Origin: Seriola aureovittata
Lineage: Eukaryota > Chordata > Actinopteri > Carangiformes > Carangidae
Reading direction: 5' to 3'
Length of the DNA stretch: 64,000 nucleotides
NCBI RefSeq assembly: GCF_021018895.1
Contig: NC_079384.1
Coordinates: 20,526,140-20,590,139 of the forward strand
The position numbers were made by a program, and so were the translations under genes. The notes beneath the pieces are model-generated. The model saw nothing but the letters and a program-made list of their open reading frames with translations. It ran no database searches and was not told where the DNA came from. This document shows positions 1-13,100 of this stretch, in pieces (position 1 is the first letter of the stretch; every line of letters starts with the position of its first letter).

Positions 1-623
1 GTTTGTCATTTATGACTGCGAACATAAAGAAATAGATTCTCTGGTCTGATGAGACTAAAAATGAACACTTTGGGAAGAACTCCAAACACTACGTCTGGTG
101 AGCACCAGGCACTGCTCATCACCTGGATAATACCATCCCTACCCTGAGACCAGGGTGACTGTTCACCTTTCAGCAAAGACCTGAAGCAAACAGCCAAGAC
201 AGCACTAGAGTGTCTTTACAACAAGTCTCTGACTGAGCTTGAGTGATCCTGACTTAACCCCAACAGAACATCTGTGGAGAGACCTGAAGATGACAACAGA
301 TGCTTCCCATCCAATCTGATGGAGCTTCAGAGGATCTGACAGGAAAAATGGCCGAATCAAGGTGAGCAAAGTTTGTAGAAACTGAACCAAGAAGAAGTGA
401 AGCTGTAACTGCTGCCAAAGGGGGCTTCTACAAAGACCCGAATTAAGGGTCTGAAGACTTTAGTAAATGAGATTTCAGTTTTTAAAAACACATTTTCTCT
501 GTCATTATGGGTCAGTGAGTGTAGACTGATGGGTAGAAATTGCAATTTCATCCATTTACTTTCTTTTGAACTTCTTACTTATGCCAGAAGTGACAGGGTC
601 GGGATCTTTTCTGAAGCCACAGT
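1..623 (+). mobile_element. Tc1/mariner transposon, 3' part with decayed transposase
   Basis: Recognisable Tc1-like transposase pieces on the plus strand: WSDET at 42-56 (first catalytic Asp) and PDLTPTEHLWRDLK at 248-289 (third catalytic residue, Glu). They lie in different frames with stops between, and the segment holding the second Asp is missing. 361-620 matches the usual Tc1 3' end (GCTGCCAAAGG..., TGTCATTATGGG..., ending near CTGAAGCCACAGT). The left end is outside the window. Non-functional. Confidence 0.8.
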
Positions 624-2979
624 TTAACACTTGGAATCCATTTGCTGAGAAAAAGAAACTGTTTTGATTGCACAGGTTAAAGTGAAGCCAAAGCCACACA
701 TGAAAAGTCTCTTTGTTCTTCTAACATACAGTAATACAATGTTCTGCTATTGACAGAGGAGAAAGGGAGAATCTGCACGTAAGGAATACAAAAACACACT
801 GAAGCCTCGAACAGATAAAACAGACCAGAAGAAACAAAGGAACAGACAAATACAAACAGAATGGAAGGAAATCCATCTTTTTCTTTCTACTTTACTCACT
901 AGTCACCATTCAAACCTTTTGTGCTTTGGGGATCTGCATAGGACAGGGAGGCTGTCGGGGTTCGGGGAGTGATGTGGATGCGTAAAGGCGACAGTATACT
1001 TAACGCAAAAGTCAAAACTGCTGAAATAGAAATACGTTGTCATCTACAAATTGTCGTTAATGTCGCAACAGCTTTGTATTGTAGAATTATTTAGTGTTGT
1101 TGATGCCCTAACTTGAACTTTAAGCTACCAGAAGAAGAAAGGTTGCAGAACAGACAATACTAATGAGTGCCATCTTGGCAGACCTCTCGAAACACTAAGA
1201 AAGTTCTTCATGCTAAATTCAACACAGGTGAACTTTTTCTATGTCATTTGCTTTGCATGACTTTGTAGCTTGGTGCATAGTACTTCCATTTGTGCTGACT
1301 TGAGCCTGATCTCAGGTGAAATAAGTAAAAGAAATCTTTCCATTGCTATATGTATCATTTTGGAAAACATGGATTTAAATCTTATTTTAATCTCAACCAA
1401 AGCAGTTGAATCCTTCAAACCCAACCATAATCAACTTATTTGAAAAAAACAAGACAAAGTTTCACAAAGTTGGACCTTAGCTTCATGCAGGATTTCACAT
1501 TTTTGAAACAGATTCAGTGACAAATTTTGTTAAAACTAAATTTGACCTGTTAGCTATGACGCTGTGAGACACCTTCAGACCCACTGCAGCTGAATGCTCA
1601 GTTGGGGCTGGTGTTGGAAGAGTTCGTACTCTGCACCAAGTATACTGTGGCCTTTATGGTGGAGGTCACCAGGTTACCAGGGGAGGTAGGTGTGGTTTTG
1701 GCTTATGGGTTATAGTAGGGCTCTAGTTGGGCTACACTAAGGAGGGGTGGGAGGGGTGGGGAGTGAATGAGGTCTGGTTGCCAGGAGGTTTCAGTGAATA
1801 ATAGCTGCTTTAGGGCTTGCATCTGAGGTATACACAATATTTAAAAAAATGGGGAAAGTTTTGCAGAAGACCCACGTAGGTTTTGGTAGGAAGCTCAAGG
1901 ATTTTCACATAGTACATGTACTGTAGAGCGAGTGAAAAGGTTGGGTCTCAGCTATGGTGTGGGTATTTTTGTTTTTACCTACAGGCAGGGAGTCCTAGAG
2001 GGAAGACTGATGGAAGGTCTAAGGGATCAAGGTAAAGGAGGACATGCTAGCTTGAACAGGAGGGTTTTCTCAGGGTTACAGTTATCAGCCATAGAGAATA
2101 CCAGAGATAGAATGAAAGCTGCTTCACACCTTTTTTTTTAATCTCTCCAACCAGTAATGGATGGACAGTATTTAAAGTACATGTAAACAGGACGAAAGTC
2201 TTTAACCAACAACGGAAAGAACAAAAAAAAAGTTCAGAATCAGAAGAACATGGCAGAGATCAGAGGACACCTGGATCTCTGCTAAGATTGACATCGTTAG
2301 TTGTTTTTTATTAGTTTTTTGTTTTCAGTAAAGTCCCAGTCTTTTTCTCTTCTGTCTTCATGTCTTACCCAGTCCGTCTCACCGGCCTCATCCCACTGTA
2401 GCTGTGGAATCTCAGTTAAGCAGCTCAGCAGTGGATTACCCAACAATGGGTTGTGGACGGTCGTTTTTTTTAATTCTTTTTATAAAGTCCGTCCACTGGA
2501 CTCATTTAGTCTCAGTCTTTGAATTAGCTTTGAGATGTTCGTCCAGAGATGCATCCGGAGTGCTGTATGAATCCACTGGCCTGTCCGCTGTGCCCCATGC
2601 ACTCTGACTGACTGAGAGAGAAATAAATGCAGCAACATGGGAGGTATCATTAGATCCTTTCACACAGAGGCAAAATCTTTTTGACTGAAACACCAGAGCG
2701 CTGAGCCCTCGCTCGTTTGGGAAGCTGAACTGAGCGAGGAAGAGAAAGAGGAAGAGGAAGAGGAAAAAGAGGAGAAGAAGACTGTGAAATCTGTTTGGTG
2801 AATTTGGCCTCCACATTGCTGCTCACCAACGCAGGAGGATCCACTTTCACCATTACACACTGTGCTCCACAGGAAGGGGACCGAATAATGGAAACAAGTG
2901 TAAAAGCAGCTACACAAGCCAATGAGGAATGTGTCAGCTTTAAAAGAAAACCCAGCAATTAACAAGTAAAATGGCATGA
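624..2979. other. intergenic, no gene seen
   Basis: No coding frame or RNA gene recognised. 1650-1800 is G-rich (GGAGGGGTGGGAGGGGTGGGG near 1741). 2740-2780 is a purine tract (AGAGGAAGAGGAAG). The frames on both strands here have no family resemblance. Confidence 0.5.
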
Positions 2980-3599
2980 AGTCAAATATTTATTGATATA
3001 GTTTTAAAAGCTCACAGTACAACACAAATGAAGAGCTGTCATGAATGCTGCCATGATTCCAACCATGTTTTTCATTCAGCTACACTGAGCTACATTGAGC
3101 TGGATAGCAAGGCGCGGCTGGAGGATCACTGTTAAAGCTCCGCCTCACACACAAAGGAAGCACCTGACAGTGAGGTGGAGTATGACAGCAGAACATGAGG
3201 GGAAAACATCAATGTGGCCTGTGGGGTGTTTTCTGTTTAACATGTAGCAAACATGATGTCATTCATTACTATGCTGACTGGGGTCAGTGCAGCTCATGTG
3301 ACCTTTCACATGACTTTGTGAGGCACGAGGGGCTGATAAACTTGGTGCATATAGAATTTTGTATATACTTTAGGTACAATTAAATAATAATAATGGCCAT
3401 ATTTTGTCATGGTGATCACTGATTGGTCACATATCTTCTCTCTTCTTGCAGTGACTTGGTGTCCTACATGTGAATCACACATTATGCTGGCAATGCAAGA
3501 CCAGGTGCGAACGTACAGTGCTGATAAAACTCCTTTACATCATTTTTTTTCCTGTTTCTCATGTTTTGGTTTGTCTGTATTTGACACTCTACTGTCAAA

Positions 3600-3652
3600 G
3601 AATAAATAATAATAATAATAATAATAATAATAGTAATAATAGTAATAGTAGT
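3600..3652. repeat. (AAT)n microsatellite
   Basis: Runs of AAT with AGT interruptions toward the 3' end; explains the poly-Asn frame seen in translation. Confidence 0.9.
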
Positions 3653-3767
3653 TTAAATCCCCTTCTTAGTCAGTGTAAATGTATCAAGATGTCTGAATTG
3701 CAGATGTCTGTTTAGCTGCGGTAACTTGTTTAAAGAGATGGACATTTAAACAGCTTTTCCTCAGGAT

Positions 3768-3774
3768 ATGATGT

Positions 3775-3811
<37 letters not shown>

Positions 3812-3831
3812 AAAGATGATGATGATATCAT
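3768..3831. repeat. (GAT)n microsatellite
   Basis: About 20 GAT/ATG units; explains a poly-Met frame that is not a gene. Confidence 0.9.
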
Positions 3832-4088
3832 CATTTACTACAGGAAGTTTCCTTCATTTTGTCCACCCCATGTGTCTGCCTTCCTCCCTTGACCCCCTTT
3901 TTTTCCCCTCCTCATCCTCCTCCTCTTCCTCACCCCCCACGTGGCGCTCGCCTCCGCAGCACCTTGATAACGCCAAGATTCAAGGGAGAAAGACAAAGAG
4001 AGAGAGAGAGAGCGAAGAGACGAGGAGAAAAAGTGGAAGAAAAAAAATCAATATTTCAAAAAAATTTCTTTTCATCTGCTCCGTCTCC

Positions 4089-4095
<7 letters not shown>

Positions 4096-4133
<38 letters not shown>

Positions 4134-4134
4134 A
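4096..4134. repeat. (CT)n microsatellite
   Basis: Uninterrupted CT dinucleotides except one AT step near the middle. Confidence 0.85.
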
Positions 4135-5998
4135 CACAGAACGGGACGCTCCCCGTCTCCTTGTTCTTATCAAATTTGAAAAGCCTGGCTGAGAGAAATT
4201 CTGACTGATCCTGAAATGATTACACATTTCTGTCTCTCCCACCGGCTTCCCACCGGCTCCAGGGCTCTGGTGTTCCTCATAAATGCTTCCCTCATCTTTA
4301 CTTCTTTTTTTTTCTCTCCCTCTCCTCTCTCTCTTTTTCTCTTTGCTGTTTTTTTTTTTTTTTTTGGCCATGGCATTCCAGTCCGTCTGGGTCAGCAGAA
4401 GAAGAAGAAGTCCAGCATATTATCAGAAACATTTTGCTATATCATTTACACATGTATATAATTCACAGAGTACTGTATGTTTTTTCCTTAAGTATATATA
4501 AAACAACGACATCTACCTAAAAAGTTTAAGAGTTCTTGAAGTTACATTCAGTAGCTGAACTGAAGGGAAACAGAACCAAATGAATGTCAACAGAATAAAA
4601 CTTCCACACCAATAGAAACCTCATCATACATCGACAGTGCATTGAATCCTGCATGAAAGTTGAAAATCAAAGGCAAACTTATGTCCAAGAGTTGCAGATC
4701 ACAAATAGATATATCTATAGTCATATATAAATGATTTTTCTTCTTACTGGTAATACAATAAATACAACATTAGTAAATGGCTACAATTGACTCTCCGACC
4801 ATGCCTGACAGCATGTTATTAGTACAACGTTTAAATATAGAAGGATGTCACTAAAGTAGAGATCCATATAAATAGAAAGGTCTAAAGAGACTCTTAGTAA
4901 AACTTTGTTTGCTTGTGACCCTTTTTTCGACTTCAAATAGAGCTTTTACCCTCCCCCCCGTCTCGTCCCGCTATCCCTCCCTCCCTCCCTCCCTCCCTGC
5001 CACCTCGGCAGTGGGAGCCGAGGGCCGTGGTTCAAAGATGGATGGGAGAGTTTCCCTGCTGTTTCCCAAGCAGACGTCTCCCGTGTTTCTAAATTACACC
5101 CTCCCTCCAACTACCTGTTCCACCCGCCCCTCCCCTCCCCTCCCCTCCCCAACACGATGTACAAAAGCAGTTTACTACACAGCACAGCCACCTCAAACCA
5201 CAACACGACAATGACATGTTTGGTAGCGATGTCAGGGGCCGCCAGGCCTCCGGCAGACATGACCTACTGACCTATTGCTGACCTCTCAGCTCTCTTTCAT
5301 AACCATCCTCTCTCATCTCTATTTGCGCAGACGAATATAGGGATACTTATCTATTTATTTATATGCTTATTATTATTATTTTTTTGGAATCTACAAAATG
5401 CAGACTACTTGACAAAACTAGCCGGTAAAAGGAAAAACCACACTACTGCAGTTCATTAGTGGAAGACAGGCTTAAAAAGCTTTTTACTATCTGAAGACTA
5501 CTGTTCCATATTCCCTTAACAATCATGTAGTGACATGTCTGCTGGACCAGCTACCTCCCACCCCTCACACACACACACACACACACAAACACCCACACAC
5601 ACACCCACACACACACACTAAATCCGCACCTACCCCATCACACCTGCCCCATCCTGCAGAGGATGGGGTGAGGGGGTAGTGGTGAGGTGGTGGGAGACAA
5701 TCAGAAGACAGGGGGGAAGCTGGTATCTCCTCACCTCACCTCCCTCTTCTAAATTGCAAAGACACATAACATTTTCCCCAAGTTTTTCTTTTTTTTTTTT
5801 TTTTTTTTTAAACATACTTACTATATTACACACATATACTATATAACACGTATATATATGTACATTAGTGTTTGCTTTTTTCTTTTGGAAATCATAAACT
5901 TAAAAAAGTTTAGAAAAATAAAATGTTTTATGGTGACCTCTCTAATCGGTCTCCTCCACTCGGCAAGGCTTGTTTTTCAGGGGTCGTCAGCAGGCTCC

Positions 5999-6057
5999 CC
6001 TCCCCTCCCCTCCCCTCCCCTCCCCTCCCCTCCCCTCCCCTCCCCTCCCCTCCCCTC
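5999..6057. repeat. (TCCCC)n tandem pentanucleotide, about 12 units
   Basis: Near-perfect five-base units. The minus strand reads (GGGGA)n, a G-quadruplex-type sequence. A shorter tract of the same unit is at 5128-5150. Confidence 0.92.
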
Positions 6058-6560
6058 CAGACTGCAGGCTCAATGGTTCAGGCCCTGGCCTCAGAGCAGG
6101 CCCAGAAACATCCTCCGTCCATCCTGTGGATCCCTGTTATTCTTGATAGAAGGGCTCCTTTACAAATCTGCTCTTCTTGTTTTAGGTGATCTTTTTTTTT
6201 TCAGTGTCCTTCTGCGTCCGCGTTGTTCTTCTCTTTTTTTTTAGTTGTTGTCCATCTGAACACATCCTTCTAGTCTTTTCTTTTATTTACTAAAAAAAGA
6301 AAAGAACAAGCAAGTCAGTGTAAATGAGACGTTCATCCACATTTCACACAGTGTAAAGAAATGTAAAGTTTACAGTTTACCATATACATATACTAGTAAC
6401 CATATACAGTGTTTAAAATAATGAAATCAAAACAGCTGCACCATCATCACCAGTCAGATTGAACAAATCAAGTCAACGCTGCCCTGGGACATGTCTACTT
6501 TTTCAATGGTTACATCTCAGTTACCTAACTATCTTTTCCTTTATTTTCAGTCCCTCCCAC

Positions 6561-8104
6561 TGAAGACGTGAGGAGAGATGAAGGAAAGGATTGAAGGGGA
6601 GAGGAACTGAGGAAACATGTCTTCAGTGAAATGAGTGAAATGTCCTTCCCTCTCAGCTGTCATCTGAAAAAATCTGTTTCTGCTGATGACGGCACAGCTG
6701 GATCACAGCTGGATTACAGCTGTCAGCAACTCTTTGAAGGCTTTGAGATTGTGTTGTTTCCCATTAAGAAACTGTTTCCCAAACATCTGCATTATTCTGC
6801 ATTTAGACTGCATGTAAATGACTGCAGCGCACATGAACCATTTCCACTGGCTGCAACATCGTTTTTCCAATGTATTAATGATCTGCTTCTGCATTTATTG
6901 ACATTCTGTTTGTAAATGAATGATGTAATAATCCAGGTTATGATCAGAATGTCTCGTAGTGTGTAGAAATTATTTAGCAGCGATCATTTTTTAGGGGAAG
7001 TTGAAATTATGTAAATGTGGTCCAAATACACGACGACACACAGTACCTGAACAGAAATGATGATAGACACTAATAATGGGTATTTGTGAAAGACATCAGA
7101 CGGTCCCTCTCAAACTGACACCAACAATCAAAGTCAATGAGATCACATTTTGTCCTCATTCTGATGTTTGATGTGAACATTAACCAAAGCTCCTGACCTG
7201 CATCTGCAGGGGTTTATGCACTGTACTTCTGCCACATGATTGGCTGATTGCATGAATGAGCAGGTGCACAGGTGTTCCTAATTAAGTGCTCGTTGAGTGT
7301 AATCAGTGGCTAGGTTTCCATTGCAGTTTTGCACGAGCGATTTTTTTTTGAAACGTTGACAAAACACAATAATGAATTATTAAGTCAGTGCTTCCATTGA
7401 GTGATGTTGTGTGAATAAAGCAGTTTGTTTCTTTCTTGCGTGACATCATTCCAATGTCTGAAAAACCACCTCATGCGAGCGTATCCATTTTTTTGTGACA
7501 TTTGAGAGTTTTTTTTGAAATTCATTTCCATTGCTCGTTTTTTAGTTCACAATTTCAAATTGCACATTATGAGGAAGAAGAGGAAGCTTTAAAACCAAAT
7601 AATCATATATTTTAAGACCAACTACAAATGGATGCAGCCAAGGACCGTCATGTGACTTTTATAAAAAGTAAAAAACTCAAAATTAAGACTTTGGCTGTCT
7701 TCATTTTAGACTCAGTCTCTTAAAGTTTGGTGTCTTGACCAAATTAAAAATACATTTTCTAAGGGTTTTTATCAATTCTGCACAACATGGTTTGGCAGTG
7801 GTTGGGCAGGTTGTGGAAGAAAATAAAAACACTAGTATCAGCAAAATATTGCAAAGATATTATAGTGCAAAATATTAAGTCCGAAATTCAATATAAATCT
7901 CAATTTCAGTCAGACCCTCAGTACAAGCGTGCTTCTGATTTTTCTACAATGAGGGAACAAACAGCAAACAGCAGCAGGAAGAGGGAAGAGGGGGAGAAAG
8001 AGCGAGGGAGCGAGGGAGGCTGGCTGTGTCCTGGGAGGCTCTCATCTCGACAGAACATCTTTTAATACTGGGAGATGAGTTGTTGAGGTGAAGGAAGGAG
8101 GTCC
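6561..8104. other. intergenic, no gene seen; possible repeat at 7310-7590
   Basis: No coding support. 7310-7590 has the paired phrases GGTTTCCATTGC and CATTTCCATTGCTCG, with T-rich spacers, as in a common teleost foldback repeat, but both ends were not matched. Confidence 0.3.
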
Positions 8105-8166
8105 GTGTGTGTGTGTGTGCGTGTGTGTGCGTGTGTGTGTGTGTGCATGTGTGTGAGTGAGTGTGT
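8105..8166. repeat. (GT)n microsatellite with GC/AT interruptions
   Basis: GT dinucleotides with four interruptions (GC, GC, AT, GA). Confidence 0.9.
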
Positions 8167-8527
8167 TGAGAGGAAGTTGGATCTTCAGAGGCGAGAGCAC
8201 AAAACTGACTTTAATTCCAGCATCACTTTGTAGTTGCTCGGTCCTGCCCCTCTGGAGACGGGACGTGTGCAGCTGCACTGCCGAATCGCCAGTCACAGGC
8301 AATAACGGCGTCCTCTTGTCTTAATGGGCCTGCTCTCCCTCTCAGATGCATTTTTATACCAGGCCCGCTGCAGAGATGGGGCCTCAGAGGGAAAAAGGAG
8401 GGAAGGCTACATGGAGGAAAGGAAGTAGAGAGCAGGGGCTGAGTGGAGGGGAAGGGCTGAGGTATGAACCTGGATACCTCAGATGATGCAGAGGAGAAAA
8501 CCAGCCGACAGCTGAGGTGACACACAA

Positions 8528-9066
8528 CTAAAGCTCCATATCTCTTGTGTTTTATCTGAAGTGTTGATCCATAAGAAGATATATTTGTGGTTTTAAGAAC
8601 CAAAAACCGTCTCAGTGTAGTTTTACATCTCCTCTCTCAGGCTTCTCTCTGGAGCTCTAGTAACAACCTTGCAGGATTTGGTTTCTCTGAATGTTGTCTT
8701 GAAATCTGCTGTATTTCTTATTATAACACTCAGAAAAAGGCCAATCAGAAGAGAGGCTCAGAGCCTCCTCTCTTCTGATTGGCTGATTTCTGAGTGATGT
8801 AAAAACACTCACAGAAACAAAATCCTGCGAGGCTGGATGGTGGGTCGAAGTGGGCAGGCATTGGGGCATGGCTGAGCGTGGTGACATCACAAAGTTCCAG
8901 AAGTCCTGACGGCTGGTTTTAAGGCTCAGTTTGTGAATACAGGCTGTGTGCATTTCTCTGTGGACTGAGGCTTTGATACTTTCACAGTATTAATATAGAA
9001 CCTAGAGCTGATCTATAATCAAACAACACATGGACATCTACATTAACACTATAAGGGACCTTTAAT
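8528..9066. mobile_element. foldback MITE, family C, copy 1
   Basis: Starts TAAAGCTCCATAT and ends AAGGGACCTTTAAT, an inverted pair of TTAAAGGTCCC type. The middle repeats with 33862-34090 (GAAGTGTTGATCCATAAGAA, TGTGGTTTTAAGAA). A strong hairpin at 8739-8784 has arms CCAATCAGAAGAGAGG and its complement. No coding capacity. Confidence 0.75.
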
Positions 9067-11993
9067 CACACTGGGCAATTATCTTACCAACTACCCCACC
9101 GCCACTCAACCCTCCCCTCCAACTGCACTAAAATCCCTACAGGCTCCCCCTCACTTCTCTATACCTGCCTGTGCGTGAGCTGAAGTGTGTGTGACATCTG
9201 AAACTAACTCATCTGCTCTAACTCCTCAAAGACAAAGAGCTTTAGAGGTGAGAGACGAGCTCATCAGTGATGTCTCAAAAGCCAGAGCCCGATCAGCTTG
9301 AGTCACCTCGTTTTGTGAGTGGGCGAAAAGAAGAGACAAGAGGGAACCTGACAGGTGTCTCTTTAAAGACGTATATTGAGATTTGAGGATAAACAGCTAA
9401 ATATGATATATATATATATACATATATATATATATGTCATCTTAGTAAAGACAATGAAACAAAATAAATAAATGCAGCATTCATTGATACCGGGCAAACA
9501 GAAAGCTTCTTGTGTGCCCAGCACAAATATGCAGCCTGGAACATCTTCATCAGATACTGGCGTGAAAGTACATCACAAAAAATGAGAAAATCAAATACAG
9601 CATAAAACTTAACACAGAAAGATTTTCTTTAAAGATTTGGCAAATACGTATTAAATAGTCTGATACATCAGTTGATCATATACAAGAAAACAAGCAAATA
9701 AATCACAAACAGCACATGTTGAAACTAGAAGGACACAGCATTTTTCATATAAAACATTTATCTCTAAAAATCCCTCGACATGTAAACCCATATCTCTGAA
9801 ACAAAAGGAGAGCACAAATTCTAAAAACTGTTACAAAGGAAAAAGAAAGAAAGAGTCTGTAGTGAAAGGACATGAAAAACACTTTGGAGATGTGGTTCTC
9901 ACATCTACGCCTCAACTCTGTTTCTGCTTGGAACGTCGCTACGATGAGTCCTGCTATTGATTTATGAAAAATCTGTGGACTTTAAATTAGCTCCCCTGTT
10001 GCTCCTTTGATAGTAGAAACCCACTCTGTTCATAAATCTGCTGGTGACTCAGGCTCTGTCACCCACAATCCCACAATCCCACAGAGGAAAGTCTGCAGAG
10101 CTGTCTTCTACAACATACATTTATGTGTGTGTGTGTGTGTGTGTGTGTAAATATATATAAACTAGAACAAAATAGCATGTGTACAGAAATACTGACAAGA
10201 AAAAACTGATTTCGGTGGTGGCCCAATGGCAGCATCAGTCGTCCGTTCAAATGCATAAAAATCCCTTGCAAAACTACTATACTACTACTACTAAACTATT
10301 GAAATTATGACGGTTGATCATCACAACTAAAGGTGGAAGTAGCGTTTAGTCGTTATAGAGTCACCAAACTATACAAGCAGGAGGCCGAGGTCTGCTAAAC
10401 CTCAACCAAGAGGTGCCATAATCAAAAGCTCCCGAACCCTAACGAAGTAGTTGATTTTAACCTAAAGCATGATCTTTCCTTACACTAACCCTAACCTAGA
10501 AACCTCAGCAAACAACCACAGTGAGAGATTAGAGGTTTTGGAAGGTGGTTATCTCCATCATTCTTGCTAACCAGCGAGCCCACGGCGACACATGAGAAGT
10601 GGTGGTGATGGTTTCGCATGATTTGTCATTTTTACCATCGTGTCTGGTATCTCTAAGGTTGGAGGACCTTATTTGTCATGGTTACAATAATGAACATGTA
10701 GTTAAGATTATGTTTAAAAGAAACAACTATTGTTTTAAAATGGGAAGCGTCCACCCACCCCTTCCTCCTCCCTACATGGACTCTGTTGCTCTAAAACAAA
10801 GTGGCCTGACTTCTTCCTTTGCTCCCGTGGTATTTACTGTGACCACTAGAGGGCTTTGTCTCTTGAACGTAATAACTTGTCACTTTGAGGCATTAGTAAG
10901 TGGGCTGCTGCTCTGTGGAAGCTGATGATGCTCCGTGATGATTTCTGTCCAGTTAAAGAGGAAAATATGGAAGTAGTTTGAGTTAATGTGTAAATATATG
11001 TAATCTGTGAAGGGCTTTGACTTATTGGGGGGATGGAGGAAAAAGAGAAGCTTGTTGTACTCTAGTGACATTCACCACTCAGTGTACGTCATCCCTAAGC
11101 ACAGGCTCTGTGTGTTAGTGATGTCGTAAGAAACAGACCGACAGTCCTTTAAACTTGTGCTCTCCATTTTCCAAACCGATCCAAGCTCAAACAGACAAAC
11201 TAAACGTGTTTATGTGATGGGGAAAAAAAAATGAGTTGCCTGAGAACCGGGAGATGTAGAGGTTATTAAGGGAACGTTGCATTCGACAGTAGTCGTGCTA
11301 TGGTTTAACAAAACACACCTCACACAATAATGTGACCACACACACACACACACACAAAAAGACACTGAGTTCGATCTAAACAAAAACAGAGTTAAAGCCT
11401 TTTCTTGTTATATAAAATGATGCTGTTGTCTAACCCCTAACCACTAATATATATAACTATACAAAAGGAAGAACATATTATTTTTTTCTCTTTTGATATA
11501 TATTTTCTTCTGTAGTATAAGAACCTACTGTCAATATCACTCTAAACAATAGACTAATAAATACTACGCTATTACACCCTTTTCTATGATACACAGATAC
11601 AGGCAAATGACTCTCACAGCCTTAAGACGAACATATCATTTAAAAACTGTAAAGTGCATGGAAGAGTGACAGAGAAAAGAAGACACAAATACCAGATTTT
11701 TATTTACACTGACTGTTATGAAAAGCAGTTGATATCCCATCACCACTGAAAGCACACTGCGCTCTATGTGAGCATGTTCTGTGTCAGAGTGCGTATCTGT
11801 ACAAGCTTTTAATGTCATATGAAGAATGGTTCACATTTTGTGTAGTATAGTGAGTTTTGCCAACAATGTTTCAGTGTGTTTTTGAAACAGTGGTTGTACA
11901 CTAGGCCTTTAAAGGAGAAGGTTAGCGTGATCATTGTTCTTTTTAGACTGACCCGCATACGGCCCATAGCAAAGCTGAAGTGTTGGGCCCCTG
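9067..11993. other. intergenic, AT-rich, UTR-like; no gene seen
   Basis: No coding frame supported. Holds a TA tract at 9406-9435, (TG)n at 10124-10148, (CA)n at 11337-11355 and a dispersed repeat copy at 10655-10875. 9440-10300 and 11360-11830 look unique and AT-rich. Confidence 0.35.
10655..10875. repeat. dispersed repeat, family J, copy 1
   Basis: Shares GTCATGGTTACAATAATGA with 62560-62580, and the ACTTCTTCCTTTGCTCCCGT and GACCACTAGA phrases with 62740-62775. A third partial copy is at 43000-43150. No coding capacity. Confidence 0.65.
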
Positions 11994-12509
11994 TTAAAGT
12001 GATAGTTGGGGTTATTTGGCGTGAGGTTGTGTGAGGTACTTATCTACAGTCAGTGTGTTACCTGCAGTAGATTCAGATCAGCTGCCAGTTTAGAGACGCA
12101 GCAGGAGCTCCGGTGCAGCAGCTGAGTGATGAGCTGCTGTGGACGGGGTCATCCACAAAAACATGTTTTAGCCACTTAAAAAAATACCCACACATAAAAC
12201 TAATATCATTTTAAGTGTATTTTGAATATTCTCTGTGCTTTATCTTTAGTTAACAGTAGTTAAATAGTTGAAAACCTGTATTTCCAAAAGAAAGGGGTGT
12301 TTGAGGGCAAGATCAAGGGGTGAAAATACTTTTTTTTTTTTTGTAGATGGCCCCCGTCCACAGCAGCTCATCACTCTGCTTCTTTACCGGAGCTCCTGCT
12401 GCTTCTCTAAACTGGGAGCACACCGATCTGAATCTACTGCAGGTAACACACTGACTGTAGATAAGTACCTCACACAACCCCCACGCCAAATAACCCCAAC
12501 TATCACTTT
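11994..12509. mobile_element. foldback MITE, family A, copy 1
   Basis: Left arm begins TTAAAGTGATAGTTGGGGTT; right arm ends AACCCCAACTATCACTTT, its inverse complement. The arms pair over roughly 150 nt, including GTACTTATCTACAGTCAGTG and GCAGCTCATCACTC. The spacer is about 200 nt. Copy 2 is at 49468-49853. Non-coding. Confidence 0.85.
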
Positions 12510-12762
12510 GACTCCCAATTCAACTTCCCCCATTCATCCCATACAAACACAAAGCTGAAATAATAAAGGTCTAACAACCTAAACACGGTCAAGATACTTC
12601 TGACTTCTCAGGATAAAGCAGCACCTTATCATGCTGTTTTTATTGCTATAGTAATGCAGTTTCTAAATCAGTCCAAAACACTTTCTGACTTCCCTAAACT
12701 GTCATTTGATTCTTACTGAAATTGTGAATCTCTAACTGAAAAATTGAAAGTTTCATTTAAAA

Positions 12763-13100
12763 AAAAAAAGAGGCTCAGTAACTTCTTAAAACAGCTGGCC
12801 GGTTGTAGTTTTTAGCCAATGTTAACCCACACAGGAGGAAATGGCGCAAATGGTGGTGGAAGTGTTTTCTTGCGGACTATTTTCAGTGGCGGATTAATCC
12901 ACATTTGGTGCTCCAGTGCGTATTTCGGGAAGGCAGGACTGTGTATGTGGGGTTTGATTAAAATAAACCACTGTGTGTGTGTGTTCATGGTGATGAAGGA
13001 ACACGTCAACGCTGCGGCTCACTGATGAGTTTTTAATAGTTTTTGGACAACAATGGAGCTCCGTGGCTCCGGGAAAGAAGATATATCAGGCCTGTTAGTG
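12763..13100. repeat. dispersed repeat, family B, copy 1
   Basis: Phrases GAGGCTCAGTAACTT, GGACTATTTTCAGTGG, GGATTAATCCACATTT and GTTCATGGTGATGA recur at 29771-29885 (first part) and 60365-60600 (later part). Element ends not defined; non-coding. Confidence 0.65.

Larger units (their letters stand above)
2980..6560. other. AT-rich unique block resembling a long 3' UTR, with simple repeats
   Basis: No coding frame recognised. The sequence between the simple repeats is unique-looking, AT-rich and full of TATA/TGTACA-like words, as in long neuronal 3' UTRs. On the minus strand AATAAA occurs at 2988-2993 and again near 5350-5360 and 6283-6288. It could be a distal 3' UTR of rbfox3 or part of another transcript; sequence alone does not decide. 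Confidence 0.3.

Noticed and set aside
3768..4208. 146-codon plus-strand frame starting with poly-Met
   Set aside because: The start is a (GAT)n microsatellite read as ATG codons and the end is a (CT)n array; no protein family resemblance.
12268..12558. plus-strand frame similar to that at 49659-49850
   Set aside because: The similarity is because both are arms of the family A foldback MITE, not a conserved protein.
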